Below are positions 1 to 9,379 of a stretch of 64,000 bases of DNA, piece after piece. Every line of letters starts with the position of its first letter. Positions within the stretch are counted from its first letter, which is position 1. Source of the DNA: CAIKMD01 sp035552195. Lineage in GTDB: Bacteria > Pseudomonadota > Alphaproteobacteria > ATCC43930 > CGMCC-115725. The notes under the pieces are model-generated. The model was not told the origin of the DNA and searched no databases. It saw only the letters and a program-made list of their open reading frames with translations. The position numbers and the translations under genes were made by a program. Location of the stretch: NCBI GenBank assembly GCA_035552195.1, contig DASZLU010000026.1, forward strand, positions 1 to 64,000. Direction: 5' to 3'.

Positions 1-2880
1 GCCGCCGCTCTCGAGGTAATCCTGGCCGCCGTTGCTGACCTGCGTCCCGCTCGCGCTGCCGTAATCCTGCAGGAACCCGCCCGAGGAGACGATCGTCCCG
101 CCGGCACTGCCGCCCAAATAGACGACCTGGTCGCCGCCGCCCCATGTCACCGTTCCGTTTGCCGTGCCACCCGAAAGCGCATTCTGAACGCTGCCTGCGG
201 CGACGACGATCGTGCCGGCGGCACGACCGTAAACATTCTCAATTCCTGACGAAACGATATCGCCGGCGGCGACGGCACCCGACGAAATCGTTAGTGCACC
301 GCCGGCGTCGGTGATCGCCGAGATCGCCCCGCCCGAGAATGCGGCGAGCATGCCGCCGCTCGAGACGATCGCGCCGCTCGCGCTGCCGTAAATATTTTCG
401 ATGCCGAAAGAGATCACATCGCCGTAAGCGATACCGCCTGCCGAGATCGTTGCCGTTCCATTGGTGCCAAAGCCAGAGCCGATCACGCCATCAACCGCCT
501 GGGCGCCGGCGCTGACGACGATCACGCCACCATCGACGATCGATTCGGTCGCACTCCCGCCGGCGGACAGCGTAAGAGCAGCGCCGAAGGAAACGGTCGT
601 GTCGCTTGCAGCGCCGCCGGACAAAACCGTTTCGAAGCCGCCGCGTTCGAGGGACGACGGGAAGGCATAGGTTAGGCTTATACCGGTCGTCGCGCCGCCA
701 GAGAGCACGGTCACAGAACCAAATTGACCGACCGATGTCGCGACGAGGCTACCGCCCGAGGATACAATCACCTCGCTGCCGGATGCGACGGCGATGCCGT
801 TGCTTGTTTGGCCGGCTGAGACGGTCATCGAATAGCCGGAGACGAGCCACATGACGCCGCCGGTTTCGACGGTCGTCGTCCCTGCGAGCACCGCTCCACC
901 GGCCACAGACAATGTAGCGCCACTGGAAACCGTCGTATTGCTGAGCGTGCCCCCCGATCCGACAGACGCGAGGCCCCCGTCCTCGATCACTGTGTCGACG
1001 CCGAGGCCATAGACATACATCGCCCCGTTTTCCAACGTCGTGTCACTCGCGACGGCGCCTGGTAAAACGCGAATCAGCGATCCTTCGGGTCCGCCGAAGC
1101 CGGCAACAATTGCTGTTGCCGCGCTAATGAGGCCACCGGCACTAACGTCGATCTCGCCGGAGCTAATCGTTGTGCGGATCGCTGTCCCACCCGATACATA
1201 GATACTCCCGCCGAGAAGCAGTCCCCCGCTGTCGAGGCCGCCGGAATAGACGTACTCGTAACCGCCATCAACGGTTTCGCCGTTGGCGATCCCTCCCGAC
1301 GAGATAAAAAGCGACGCGGCTTCGCTCACGAGGCCGTCAGTCTCGGTACCGCCAGACAGAACCTCTATTCCGGGGTTGGCGCCGTAAAGCGTATTGGCAT
1401 AATTTATTACGTCGCCGCTACCGCTTCCTCCTCCATAAAGCGTTAGCGTGCCGCCCGACGCGGTAGTGCTCGTGATCGTACCGCCCGAGTCGACAAGTTC
1501 CGCCACGCCCGAAATCGTGAACGCGGACGTGAAAGCGCCTGATCCCACTTCGACACCGAGAATGGCGCCGCTTTGCATCGTGACGCCGTATTCGCCGGCG
1601 AGGTCGCTTAGAGACAAACCACTCGAGAGAAAAAGAACGATCGCACCGCCGCTCGAAACGGTGGTTCCGCTCACGATCCCGCCCTGCGCGACCATTTCGA
1701 TACCGGCGCTGCTGATGGTCGTGCCAGTGGCGATCCCGCCGGAAGAGACGATGATCTCGCCACCCCGAAAGCCGATATCGCCCCGCTCCGCCACGGTGCC
1801 GACGGCAACACCGCCTGATGACACGATTAAAAGCGCCGCAGGTCCAGTGACGGTCGTCGCCGATGCGGTGCCGGACGACACAATCTCGAGCCCGCTTCCG
1901 TAAGTAAAACCTATTGTCGCCGAGACGGTGGTCCCGCCTGACAAGACGAGCGTCCCGCTTGTGTAAACTTGGGCACCGGTATCTGATCCGCCCGCGTAAA
2001 CATTTTCGAGGCCGCCGCTGCTGATCACCGTGCTTGTGGCCTGGGCGCCCGAAAAAACGTCTAGGACGCCGCCGCCATATAGCCCCGCTCGAGCGACACC
2101 ACCGGACATCACCCAGATCACGCCGCCTTCAGCGCCGCCGGATAAGGTGCCGAAAACCTCTGCTGCCCCCCCGTCATAGACAAGGCCCGCGCTCAAAACC
2201 GCGCCGGCATCCACGACGACAGCGCCTCCGTTACTCACAAAAGCCCAGCTCTGGTGCCCTCCCGCTTCGAGGTATTCAATACCGTCCGAAGCGATTCCTA
2301 TCGAATCAACGTTTGCTCCTGATTGCACTTCGATCGTTGCCGACGCGATCACACTAACGCCGGTCGCCGATCCCGCAGCGGACACCACCATCCCGCCGCC
2401 GTTCAATGTGATATCCGATGCTAGGCCGCCGCTGTCGACGAAGATGACGCCGCCGCTTTCAATATCGGTCCAAGCAACTTGACCGGCGAGCTCGATTTGA
2501 CCGCCGCTGCTGACGGTTGCTGCGCTGAGATAACCGCCGACATCGACCGCAGCGAAACCACCGTCGAGAACGGTCGTCTGGCTCGAAACGCCGCCGCTGA
2601 TGAGGTATTCGACACCGCCGCTGCTGACGATCGTGCCCATGTCCACGCCGCCGCCGGATGCTGCTTCGATGCCCCCGTCGCTGACGATCGCGCTGACGGC
2701 AATCCCGCCACCGATGATTTCTTGGATGCCGCCATCGAGAATGGTGGTGTACCACGCTTGTCCAGCGGAGGCGGCGCCCTCGGCTCCTCCCGAGCTGACG
2801 ATGGTTCCACTCGTTATCCCGCCGGAAAAGACCACCAGGAGTCCGCCGTTCAGGACAACGTCGCCGATATCGACTTGACC
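1..2880 (-). repeat. Degenerate tandem repeats coding for strand-loop-strand units
   Basis: The DNA repeatedly shows minus-strand blocks reading as SSGG followed 8-12 codons later by SGG, at a spacing of roughly 55-65 bases. Units differ in sequence, so the array is old or diversified and not a recent slippage product. The repeats account for the many short spurious open frames on both strands in this stretch. Confidence 0.8.
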
Positions 2881-2922
2881 GAACGCGACGTCTGTTTCCT
2901 GGCCGCTGCCGACGATCACCAT
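1..2922 (-). CDS. Autotransporter-type strand-loop-strand repeat protein (AIDA-like passenger), 3' end cut by window
   Basis: Reading the minus strand from the ATG at 2922 gives 974 codons without a stop, running off the left edge. The protein is almost entirely short degenerate repeats of about 20 residues built on the pattern SGG-x-x-x-x-T-x-V-x-SGG, with Ala, Ser, Thr, Gly and Val dominating. This is the passenger repeat of AIDA-I/TibA-like adhesins, whose Ser/Thr residues are O-heptosylated. A GGGGAA sits about 8 bases before the ATG and an in-frame TGA lies upstream, so the start is fairly secure. The repeats begin within the first 20 residues and there is no N-terminal signal peptide. 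Any beta-barrel or other secretion domain would be outside the window. The neighbouring O-heptosyltransferase (3163-4593) is the expected modifying enzyme. Inferred role: surface adhesin or glycosylated surface layer. Confidence 0.85.
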   Translation of the reverse strand, partial: MVIVGSGQETDVAFGQVDIGDVVLNGGLLVVFSGGITSGTIVSSGGAEGAASAGQAWYTTILDGGIQEIIGGGIAVSAIVSDGGIEAASGGGVDMGTIVSSGGVEYLISGGVSSQTTVLDGGFAAVDVGGYLSAATVSSGGQIELAGQVAWTDIESGGVIFVDSGGLASDITLNGGGMVVSAAGSATGVSVIASATIEVQSGANVDSIGIASDGIEYLEAGGHQSWAFVSNGGAVVVDAGAVLSAGLVYDGGAAEVFGTLSGGAEGGVIWVMSGGVARAGLYGGGVLDVFSGAQATSTVISSGGLENVYAGGSDTGAQVYTSGTLVLSGGTTVSATIGFTYGSGLEIVSSGTASATTVTGPAALLIVSSGGVAVGTVAERGDIGFRGGEIIVSSGGIATGTTISSAGIEMVAQGGIVSGTTVSSGGAIVLFLSSGLSLSDLAGEYGVTMQSGAILGVEVGSGAFTSAFTISGVAELVDSGGTITSTTASGGTLTLYGGGSGSGDVINYANTLYGANPGIEVLSGGTETDGLVSEAASLFISSGGIANGETVDGGYEYVYSGGLDSGGLLLGGSIYVSGGTAIRTTISSGEIDVSAGGLISAATAIVAGFGGPEGSLIRVLPGAVASDTTLENGAMYVYGLGVDTVIEDGGLASVGSGGTLSNTTVSSGATLSVAGGAVLAGTTTVETGGVMWLVSGYSMTVSAGQTSNGIAVASGSEVIVSSGGSLVATSVGQFGSVTVLSGGATTGISLTYAFPSSLERGGFETVLSGGAASDTTVSFGAALTLSAGGSATESIVDGGVIVVSAGAQAVDGVIGSGFGTNGTATISAGGIAYGDVISFGIENIYGSASGAIVSSGGMLAAFSGGAISAITDAGGALTISSGAVAAGDIVSSGIENVYGRAAGTIVVAAGSVQNALSGGTANGTVTWGGGDQVVYLGGSAGGTIVSSGGFLQDYGSASGTQVSNGGQDYLESGG

Positions 2923-3162
2923 GATCGGTTCCCCGCGTTGCGGTCGCACCGCGTCGTCCGGCCAACGACGACCTGATCGCACTCAACTACCAACGAGCCC
3001 CCCTTACGCCGCGTCCTCCGCTCTTCCCGGCGCACCGTATCATGGTCGCATAACCTTGCGCCGAACGCTAGCGTAACAGGGTGGTCACACACTGTCGGGT
3101 GGCGGGCACCGCCGTGCCTGAGGAGAGGGAAACGCTTAGCCGTCGGCGGGTAAGAGCAATGG

Positions 3163-4593
3163 CTATTCCGCGGCCTTCGCCCGCTTTGCGCGTTCGGCGA
3201 AACCGGGGATCGACTGGATCACGGACTTCACGTGCTCCACCGTGATGAGCCGCGTGCATTCGAATTGGCGCGGCGTGTCCTTGTGGCGCGGGCACCACAG
3301 GAAATCCTTGTGGTCGAAGCGATGCTGCGGATCGTTCCAGCAGCCGTTGCAGGTGTGATAGTTGATGACGCGGTAGGGCGTCGGAAATTCGTTATCCGCC
3401 AGCGTGAAGCCGCTGATCATCACGACCGGCGGGCCGGCGGCCCAGGCGAGCCAGGAGAGGCCGCTCGAGAGTCCGACGAAGAACTCGGCGTATTTGAGCC
3501 AGCGCGCGCGTTCTTGCAGCGGCCGGCGACCGGTCTGATCCTCGGCGCCGTAGGGGATGTGGTTCCAGATCAGCCCGGTACCGTGCGTCGCCTTCTCGTC
3601 GATGCAAATGACGCGATAGCCGTGCTCTTTCAGGAAGGCGACGATCTCGCGCCAGCCGCTCGGGTTGTTCCAGTATTTCGCCTGCGTCGTGCTTTGCGCC
3701 GCGATCACCACATAAGGTTCGGGGATCGGGCGTGAATCGACATCCACCACGACGCGCGGCGGCTTGTCGGTCGGATCGACGCCGAGAATATAGCCGGCGG
3801 TGCGATGAAGCCCGACATGGCGAAAGTCGGCGGGCTGATGAACGCAGCCTTTGTCGTCGAAGAAGAGGCCCATGCTGTAGGTGGCATAGAACTGGTCGGT
3901 TTTCACCTCCTCATGCGTGAGGAAGGCGATATGCGGATAGGCGTCGCGGAACAGCGGGATGAGCCATTCGGCCATCGCGCAGTTCAGCTTGCATTTGTGC
4001 TTTTCCTGGAACTTCACCGCATAGGGAAACCAGCCCATCGTGTCGCCGAGCGTGCCGATCGGAAATTGGACGAGCACCTCGCGATCGGTGGCGTCGTAAT
4101 CATGGACGAAAGGCTCTTTGCCTTCCTGATTGAGCTCGAGGCGGAAGCGCACGTAATAGCGCTTGGTGCTGTTGACGCGGCCCGATTTGAATTGCGTCTC
4201 GAAGAGAATGTTGCCGGTGTCGAGATCGCGGATCCGCACCTGCCACGGCTTGTCGCTTTCGGCGAGGACGACGCGGCAGCCGTCGTTGAAATCGAAGCGC
4301 GCGCCGTCGGGCCCTTGTTGCGTCGGGATTTCGGCGGGCGCGGGATAGGCCCGCTTCGGCGCTTCTGCCGCCGATCCCGATGCCGTCGCCGAACCGGACG
4401 CGGCGGGTTCGACCGCGGTCGTCGCCGCAACAATCGCGCTGCTGATGTCGGCGGTGGCTGATGCCGAGGAGGTCGCTTCGTCCGTTCCGGTTTTCTCGGT
4501 GCTCGTCGCTGCCGTGCCCGACGATATCAAGCTCAGCCCCGACCAAGCGGGATTGCCCTCGCCGGAAACCAAAGAAATAACCGCGACGCTCAT
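3163..4593 (-). CDS. Autotransporter strand-loop-strand O-heptosyltransferase (Aah/TibC family)
   Basis: 476 residues. The catalytic part (about 105-470) matches the TibC/Aah family, which moves D-glycero-D-manno-heptose from a nucleotide donor onto Ser/Thr of AIDA-like passengers in the cytoplasm. The diagnostic Cys cluster is present near the C-terminus: CNGC, then a Cys in FLWCPRH and one in FECTR, as in the iron-binding finger of TibC. A GT9-like nucleotide-binding region lies before it (GLSSGLSWLAWAAGPPVV). The first ~100 residues are an unusual Ser/Ala/Thr-rich low-complexity extension. The ATG at 4593 follows AAGGGGG at good spacing; a TTG just upstream is less likely. The gene lies between a methyltransferase and its likely substrate adhesin, all on the minus strand. 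Confidence 0.9.
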   Translation of the reverse strand: MSVAVISLVSGEGNPAWSGLSLISSGTAATSTEKTGTDEATSSASATADISSAIVAATTAVEPAASGSATASGSAAEAPKRAYPAPAEIPTQQGPDGARFDFNDGCRVVLAESDKPWQVRIRDLDTGNILFETQFKSGRVNSTKRYYVRFRLELNQEGKEPFVHDYDATDREVLVQFPIGTLGDTMGWFPYAVKFQEKHKCKLNCAMAEWLIPLFRDAYPHIAFLTHEEVKTDQFYATYSMGLFFDDKGCVHQPADFRHVGLHRTAGYILGVDPTDKPPRVVVDVDSRPIPEPYVVIAAQSTTQAKYWNNPSGWREIVAFLKEHGYRVICIDEKATHGTGLIWNHIPYGAEDQTGRRPLQERARWLKYAEFFVGLSSGLSWLAWAAGPPVVMISGFTLADNEFPTPYRVINYHTCNGCWNDPQHRFDHKDFLWCPRHKDTPRQFECTRLITVEHVKSVIQSIPGFAERAKRAKAAE

Positions 4594-4693
4594 CAAGCCC
4601 CCTTCACCGGACGATCATGCAAATTGGCGCAGCCTCCATTGACCGATTTATAGCGCAGCGGCGCCCGGAAGGGTATTTCGGAACGGTTCGGCG

Positions 4694-5821
4694 TCAGATG
4701 AGCCGATAAGCGACGGCATCCACGAAATTCGCGGCATGCGCCGAAAGCTCTCGAAGCACGGCGATCGTTTCCGGGCTTGCAGCGCCGAAATTTGCTTCGC
4801 GTCTCTTGGGAGGCTCGCCCAGTTTTTCTGGCCATTCGATCGCTGCACGGTTAGCTGCATAGATCAGGTGTTCGCGGATCGCCGCGCAAGCCGGCGCAAC
4901 GTCGAGACAATTCGCGCGCGTTTCCAGTTTCGCGCAGATGTTGGCCGTGGCCAGTGCAAGCCAAGATAAGGCGGCCAGCGGTGAATAGGGAATGGCGCGC
5001 CGCTCTTCGCATAGTTCCAAAATTCTCGCGACGCGCAAGAGAGCATCGTGTGCGAGCGCGCTCATCGTCAGCGCCGTTTCGCGATTCAGCGGCGAGGCGC
5101 TCAGCGCGCGCACCGCGCGGCATAGCGCCGCTATTTCCAAGGCGCCCGTCGCCCAGCCCGGCAATCGCGCGAAACCGGCGAAAGAATCGCGCGGCATCGA
5201 TCCTTTGTCCACCCGGCAAATGATCGCCTGGCTGCGCAGATTCGGGACCGAGAACCACTGTGTGCTTGGCCCGAGAATTTCCAGATAGGCCCGGATTGCA
5301 GCGGCGACGGGCGGCGACGAGAAATCGTCGATCACCGCGACGCCATGCGTTGCAAGCAGCGGCATCGCATTGCATAAATCCGAAAAAGCGCCCGCCATCG
5401 AATGGTCGGCATCGATATGGATGAGATCGAACACGCCGTCGAGCGGCGGAAACGCGATCTGAGTGTCGACCTTATGCAGCTTGATGTCGCCGATGGCGGC
5501 CCGACAAAGAATGGCCACCGCGATGCTGTTGGATCCCGCGATGTCGAGCTCGCAATCAAGCCCGACATACTGGTCGACGCGGCCTGAACCGAGCGCAATC
5601 GAATATCCGGCGTAGCCACGCCGAACGCCGATCTCCAAAACGCGGCGCGGCCGCCACAACGCGCCATAGGCGCGATAGAAATTGTAGCAACGCTCCGTGA
5701 TATTGCGGATGTCCGCGCCGAAATAAACAAGATCCTCGGCGGCGATGATATCGACGATTGCGTCGAAGGGCGGCGGATGATCAAGGTCGGACGGACGATC
5801 GAGGGAGCCGCGAGTGGACAT
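4694..5821 (-). CDS. Class I SAM-dependent methyltransferase (Methyltransf_24-like) with C-terminal extension
   Basis: 375 residues. A Rossmann-type methyltransferase fold covers about residues 45-205: motif I reads VLEIGVRRGYAG, an acidic residue follows in GLDCEL, and IHIDADHS plus VIDDFSS resemble motifs of cephalosporin-hydroxylase-like and Methyltransf_24 enzymes. Residues ~210-375 are helical and unlike any domain I recognise. It is the first gene of the minus-strand group that goes on to the O-heptosyltransferase and adhesin. It may methylate the glycan or a sugar precursor, but the acceptor cannot be read from the sequence. Confidence 0.7.
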   Translation of the reverse strand: MSTRGSLDRPSDLDHPPPFDAIVDIIAAEDLVYFGADIRNITERCYNFYRAYGALWRPRRVLEIGVRRGYAGYSIALGSGRVDQYVGLDCELDIAGSNSIAVAILCRAAIGDIKLHKVDTQIAFPPLDGVFDLIHIDADHSMAGAFSDLCNAMPLLATHGVAVIDDFSSPPVAAAIRAYLEILGPSTQWFSVPNLRSQAIICRVDKGSMPRDSFAGFARLPGWATGALEIAALCRAVRALSASPLNRETALTMSALAHDALLRVARILELCEERRAIPYSPLAALSWLALATANICAKLETRANCLDVAPACAAIREHLIYAANRAAIEWPEKLGEPPKRREANFGAASPETIAVLRELSAHAANFVDAVAYRLI

Positions 5822-6049
5822 GTGCCGATCTTATCCCCGTGTGCGCCCGCTCGCATCATTCGACGAGGCAGTTGGCTTGTATCCGCACCTCTTTCCCGAT
5901 CGCTGAACGATTCAAAATTCGGTCGCTTCGAAGCGTGTTCACTTGCGAGTTGGGAAGCTGCGATCTATTCCGACATGCGATTAAATTCGGAATCACGGCC
6001 TGATTGTTGCGCCGCCCAATAGGATGCCTTAGGGTAGTTTCATCCCGTT

Positions 6050-7360
6050 ATGATAGAGCCTGTTCCTATGGTTTCTAGTGGTCTCGACGCCGAAGCTTAT
6101 TCGCGCTGGATTGGTGGTCTTACGCTCGAGCGTCAATCGGTGCCGGATCTGTTCCAGGTTGTCGTAGCGGAAGACGCTGGCCAGGCTCAGGCGCTTGCCC
6201 AGCTTTGCGAGGCTCTAGAGAGGCGCCCGCTCCGCGAGGCGCTTCCTGCGTCGCAGATGCTGGAGCGAATTCTCACGAGCTGCAAAGCCATTGCCGTCGG
6301 AAGAGCCCCCCACGTTGCGGGCGACATCATCAAAGAGCATTTTCTTTATCACGACCGGATTGTCGCGGAGCTGAACGGCCGCGGATTATCCGGGGTTTTC
6401 GAGGCTTTCCGTCTGCGTGTCGGCATCTGCGAGACGGAGCAGCGTCTCAGCGTTTGTCTTTTCGAATTGATTGCGCATGTCGCTGCCGGCTTGGCGCATT
6501 TTGGCATGTTGGGACAGGATCCGTCGGCGCAAGCCAAGGTCTTCATCGTGAACGGCTTCTATCGTTCGGGCTCGACGAAAGTATTCCTCGCCGGCCAGGC
6601 GATCTTGCGCGCGACCGGGCGCCCCTATGCGACGCACGGTCTGGATCTCCAAGATGTCGATCGCTTTCTCGACCAAATAGATGGAGGTGCATTTCCGGGA
6701 GAATGGCATCTCATCAAGACTCACCAGTGGATGCCGCGCATCGAGCGCGACAATGTCCTTGTATTCTTTACCCGGCGTAACCTGCCGGACGTCGCCGCAT
6801 CTCACTTGCGTCGCGCGTTGGTCGATGGTGAGAAAAAGGCGAAAGCGGACTTGAGGCAACTCCGGCTCGAACGGACACTGACGCGTAAGCGAACCGACGA
6901 GTACGACCGCATGCCTGCGCGGTCGGTCAACGATCCCGCTTTTCGCCGCCGCAAAATAGAAAGGATGTACAAGGCCGAAGACGCTGCCGCCGGCACGATC
7001 AATTTGATCCGGCTGCATCAGTTCATCAACGACTACGTCCTCCCGAAATACGCTCTGCATATCATCGATTACGACGACTATGCGGGACGGGACGAGGCGT
7101 TGATCGGTTTCCTGGCGGAGAAGATGCAACTGACCCTATCGTCGGAGCAGCTACGCGAGGCCGGGAATTTCATAAATGTCGAACGTATCAAAGCAATCTC
7201 GGACGCGCTGGTTGGCCCTGGGGACGCCGAAACGATGATTCAGTCCCACCATATCAGCGCCACGTTGGGCCGGCCCGGCGGCGGGCTGAGCGAGCTGCCT
7301 CGCAGCGTGATCGACGAATTGAAGCACTTTGGCCTTTGGCGGCACGATATCGCAGGCTAA
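6050..7360 (+). CDS. Sulfotransferase-like protein
   Basis: 436 residues. Residues 164-180 (FIVNGFYRSGSTKVF) fit the 5'-phosphosulfate-binding loop of PAPS-dependent sulfotransferases, and KTHQW plus VFFTRRNLPDVAAS further on fit the 3'-phosphate-binding strand and Arg/Ser region. The N-terminal ~160 residues and the helical C-terminus are not assigned. It lies 100 bases before the capsule-export ATPase on the same strand, which suggests sulfation of the exported polysaccharide. The start could also be the ATG at 6068. Other P-loop kinases with a similar loop cannot be ruled out. Confidence 0.6.
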   Translation: MIEPVPMVSSGLDAEAYSRWIGGLTLERQSVPDLFQVVVAEDAGQAQALAQLCEALERRPLREALPASQMLERILTSCKAIAVGRAPHVAGDIIKEHFLYHDRIVAELNGRGLSGVFEAFRLRVGICETEQRLSVCLFELIAHVAAGLAHFGMLGQDPSAQAKVFIVNGFYRSGSTKVFLAGQAILRATGRPYATHGLDLQDVDRFLDQIDGGAFPGEWHLIKTHQWMPRIERDNVLVFFTRRNLPDVAASHLRRALVDGEKKAKADLRQLRLERTLTRKRTDEYDRMPARSVNDPAFRRRKIERMYKAEDAAAGTINLIRLHQFINDYVLPKYALHIIDYDDYAGRDEALIGFLAEKMQLTLSSEQLREAGNFINVERIKAISDALVGPGDAETMIQSHHISATLGRPGGGLSELPRSVIDELKHFGLWRHDIAG

Positions 7361-7412
7361 AGGCCAACCGGCTGCTTGATCGTTCTTCGTCGCTTGATAG
7401 AGTCGTCCTCGG

Positions 7413-7444
7413 CGTATTCTGGGCCGATCGTATTCTGGGCCGAT
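7413..7444 (+). repeat. Perfect 16-bp tandem duplication
   Basis: The unit CGTATTCTGGGCCGAT occurs twice back to back just before the likely TTG start and GGGGAA ribosome site of the capsule-export ATPase. It lies inside the 5' extension of the open frame, so it would add residues only if an upstream start were used. Confidence 0.95.
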
Positions 7445-7459
7445 AGGGCGGGGAACGGT

Positions 7460-8119
7460 TTGATCCGCTTCGAAAGCGTTTCGAAGAGCTATCGCACCAA
7501 GAGCGGTCGTCGGGTCGTTCTCGACGATGTCTCAACGGTTTTTCCCGAAGGTAGCCGTGTCGGCGTGCTCGGTCTCAATGGCGCCGGCAAGAGCACCTTG
7601 TTGCGCCTGATCTCCGGCGGCGAGGAGCCGGATCGCGGGCGCATTATTAAAGCGGGACGGGTTTCGTTTCCCCTCGGCTTCACGGGAACATTCGAGCCGC
7701 GGCATTCGGCGCGCGAGAATGTTCGTTTTCTAGCGAAGATTTACGACATGGATATCCATGAGGTGATTGATTGGATTGAGGAATTCGCCGAGCTCGGGCA
7801 TTATTTCGACATGCCCGTCGGTACTTATTCATCCGGGATGTTCTCGAGGATCGCGTTCGCGACGAGCTTCGCCTTCGATTTCGACATCTATCTCGTCGAT
7901 GAGGCAATCGAGACGGGCGACGAGCGTTTTCGCAAGAAATGCGCCTATGCTTTCAGCGAGCGACTCAAGACGGCCTCACTGATCCTTGTCTCCCAGAACA
8001 TGCATACGATCCGGCAATATTGCGACACGGGCGCGGTGCTTCACGGCGGAGCGCTGACAAGTTTCGCGACAATCGATGAGGCAGAGATCGCCTATGAGGA
8101 GGTTCTGAGGCATGGCTGA
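7460..8119 (+). CDS. kpsT: Capsule polysaccharide ABC exporter, ATP-binding protein (KpsT-like)
   Basis: 219 residues from the TTG at 7460, which follows GGGGAA; the frame is open further upstream (to 7376) but that part has no family similarity and carries the 16-bp duplication. Visible motifs: Walker A GLNGAGKST, signature YSSGMFSR, Walker B IYLVDEAIETGD, and a switch-region Gln in VSQNMHT where many transporters have His, as seen in KpsT/CtrD-type ATPases. It powers export of capsular polysaccharide across the inner membrane with a KpsM permease, here the fused protein at 10574-12514. It overlaps the next gene by 8 bases. Confidence 0.85.
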   Translation: MIRFESVSKSYRTKSGRRVVLDDVSTVFPEGSRVGVLGLNGAGKSTLLRLISGGEEPDRGRIIKAGRVSFPLGFTGTFEPRHSARENVRFLAKIYDMDIHEVIDWIEEFAELGHYFDMPVGTYSSGMFSRIAFATSFAFDFDIYLVDEAIETGDERFRKKCAYAFSERLKTASLILVSQNMHTIRQYCDTGAVLHGGALTSFATIDEAEIAYEEVLRHG

Positions 8120-9359
8120 CAGTCCGATCCGCCTGCCGGCAACTGGCCGTCGCGACCTCGCAAAGACGCAGGCATCGACCGAAATTGCGGCGGATTGGGC
8201 TCGCAGGCCGCCTTCGCTCGCCGCCGACCCGAACGCCGGAGGACAGTTCGGGAGCTTGGTTCGCCGTCGCGGTCTCGGCAAAGCAGTATGGTTCGTATTG
8301 GCGGTGGTCATTCCGACAGCGGTCTCCGCGGTTTATTTCTTCGGCATTGCGGCGGATACCTACGTGTCTGAATTCTATGCCGTCGTGCGGCCGGTGGTCG
8401 ATCGAACCGAAGGTGGCGAGACGACGGGCGCGGGTTATTCGACGATCAGCGCTCAAACCGCGTTGCAGTCGAACGTTGTCGTCCAATACATCCGCAGTCC
8501 GCAGATCGTCGATAAGCTCGACGACAAAATCAGCCTGCGCTCGATCTGGTCGACTAAAAAAGCGGATTTCTGGGCGCGGCTCGACGGCGACGCTCCGATG
8601 GAGAGCCTCGTCTCCTATTGGAACACGATGGTCCATCCATTCTTCGATATGACCACCGGTACCCTCAGTGTGCGCGTCAAGGCCTTCACCGCCACGGACG
8701 CGCAATTGATCGCAACCGAGATCATTCATTTGTCGGAAAACCTCGTCAACGCAATGTCGGAGCGTGCCCGCGAAGATGCGGTGCGAAGCGACGAGGAAGA
8801 GGTTGCCAAAGCCGGCGACCAACTGAAGGACATTCAGGGGCAGATTCTCGATTTTCGCAACCGGCAACAGATGATCGACCCGAAGGCCGAGGCGACATCG
8901 AGCCTTTCGATCATTAGTAAGTTGCGTGAGCAAATGGCATTGGCTCAGGCCGATCTCAATACTTATGGCCCCGCGATCGAGGCGCCCGGGGCCAAAGTGC
9001 TGCGCGCCCGAATCGACGCTTTGCAGCAACAGATCGCGCAGGCGTCGGCGTCGCTGACTTCCGCCCACGCGCAATCCAATATCGAAGCGCTCAGTGCCAA
9101 TGTCGGGAACTTTGAGGGGCTCGACGCCAAACGACGCATCGCTGAAAAATACTACGATTCTGCGCTGAACGCGCTCGAGAAGGCGAAATACGATGCCGGT
9201 CGCCAAGCGAGCTATCTATCGGTCTTCGTCGATCCCAATTTGCCGCAAACGCCGGCTTATCCGCGCCGCCTGATGTCGGTGATGCTGACGTTGCTGGCGG
9301 CCCTCGGAGTTTGGATCTTTGGCATCGTGATCTTCCACTCGATCCGAGAGCACGTTTGA
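8112..9359 (+). CDS. kpsE: Capsule export inner-membrane/periplasmic protein (KpsE/BexC/CtrB family)
   Basis: 415 residues with the typical topology: cytoplasmic N-terminus, one membrane segment at about 57-77 (AVWFVLAVVIPTAVSAVYFF), a long periplasmic part with coiled-coil stretches around 215-345, and a second membrane segment near 387-407 following PQTPAYPRR. That Pro-rich boundary is typical of polysaccharide co-polymerase and export proteins. KpsE links the ABC transporter to the outer-membrane channel KpsD. The overlap with kpsT supports co-translation. Confidence 0.85.
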   Translation: MADSPIRLPATGRRDLAKTQASTEIAADWARRPPSLAADPNAGGQFGSLVRRRGLGKAVWFVLAVVIPTAVSAVYFFGIAADTYVSEFYAVVRPVVDRTEGGETTGAGYSTISAQTALQSNVVVQYIRSPQIVDKLDDKISLRSIWSTKKADFWARLDGDAPMESLVSYWNTMVHPFFDMTTGTLSVRVKAFTATDAQLIATEIIHLSENLVNAMSERAREDAVRSDEEEVAKAGDQLKDIQGQILDFRNRQQMIDPKAEATSSLSIISKLREQMALAQADLNTYGPAIEAPGAKVLRARIDALQQQIAQASASLTSAHAQSNIEALSANVGNFEGLDAKRRIAEKYYDSALNALEKAKYDAGRQASYLSVFVDPNLPQTPAYPRRLMSVMLTLLAALGVWIFGIVIFHSIREHV

Positions 9360-9379
9360 GCGCGAAGAGGCTGTGGACG

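Noticed and set aside
461..2986. Several plus- and minus-strand open frames of 60-175 codons in the adhesin repeat region
   Set aside because: They are shadows of the repeat protein, Arg/Pro/Ala-rich and without family similarity; the true frame has no stop in the window and so runs off the left edge.
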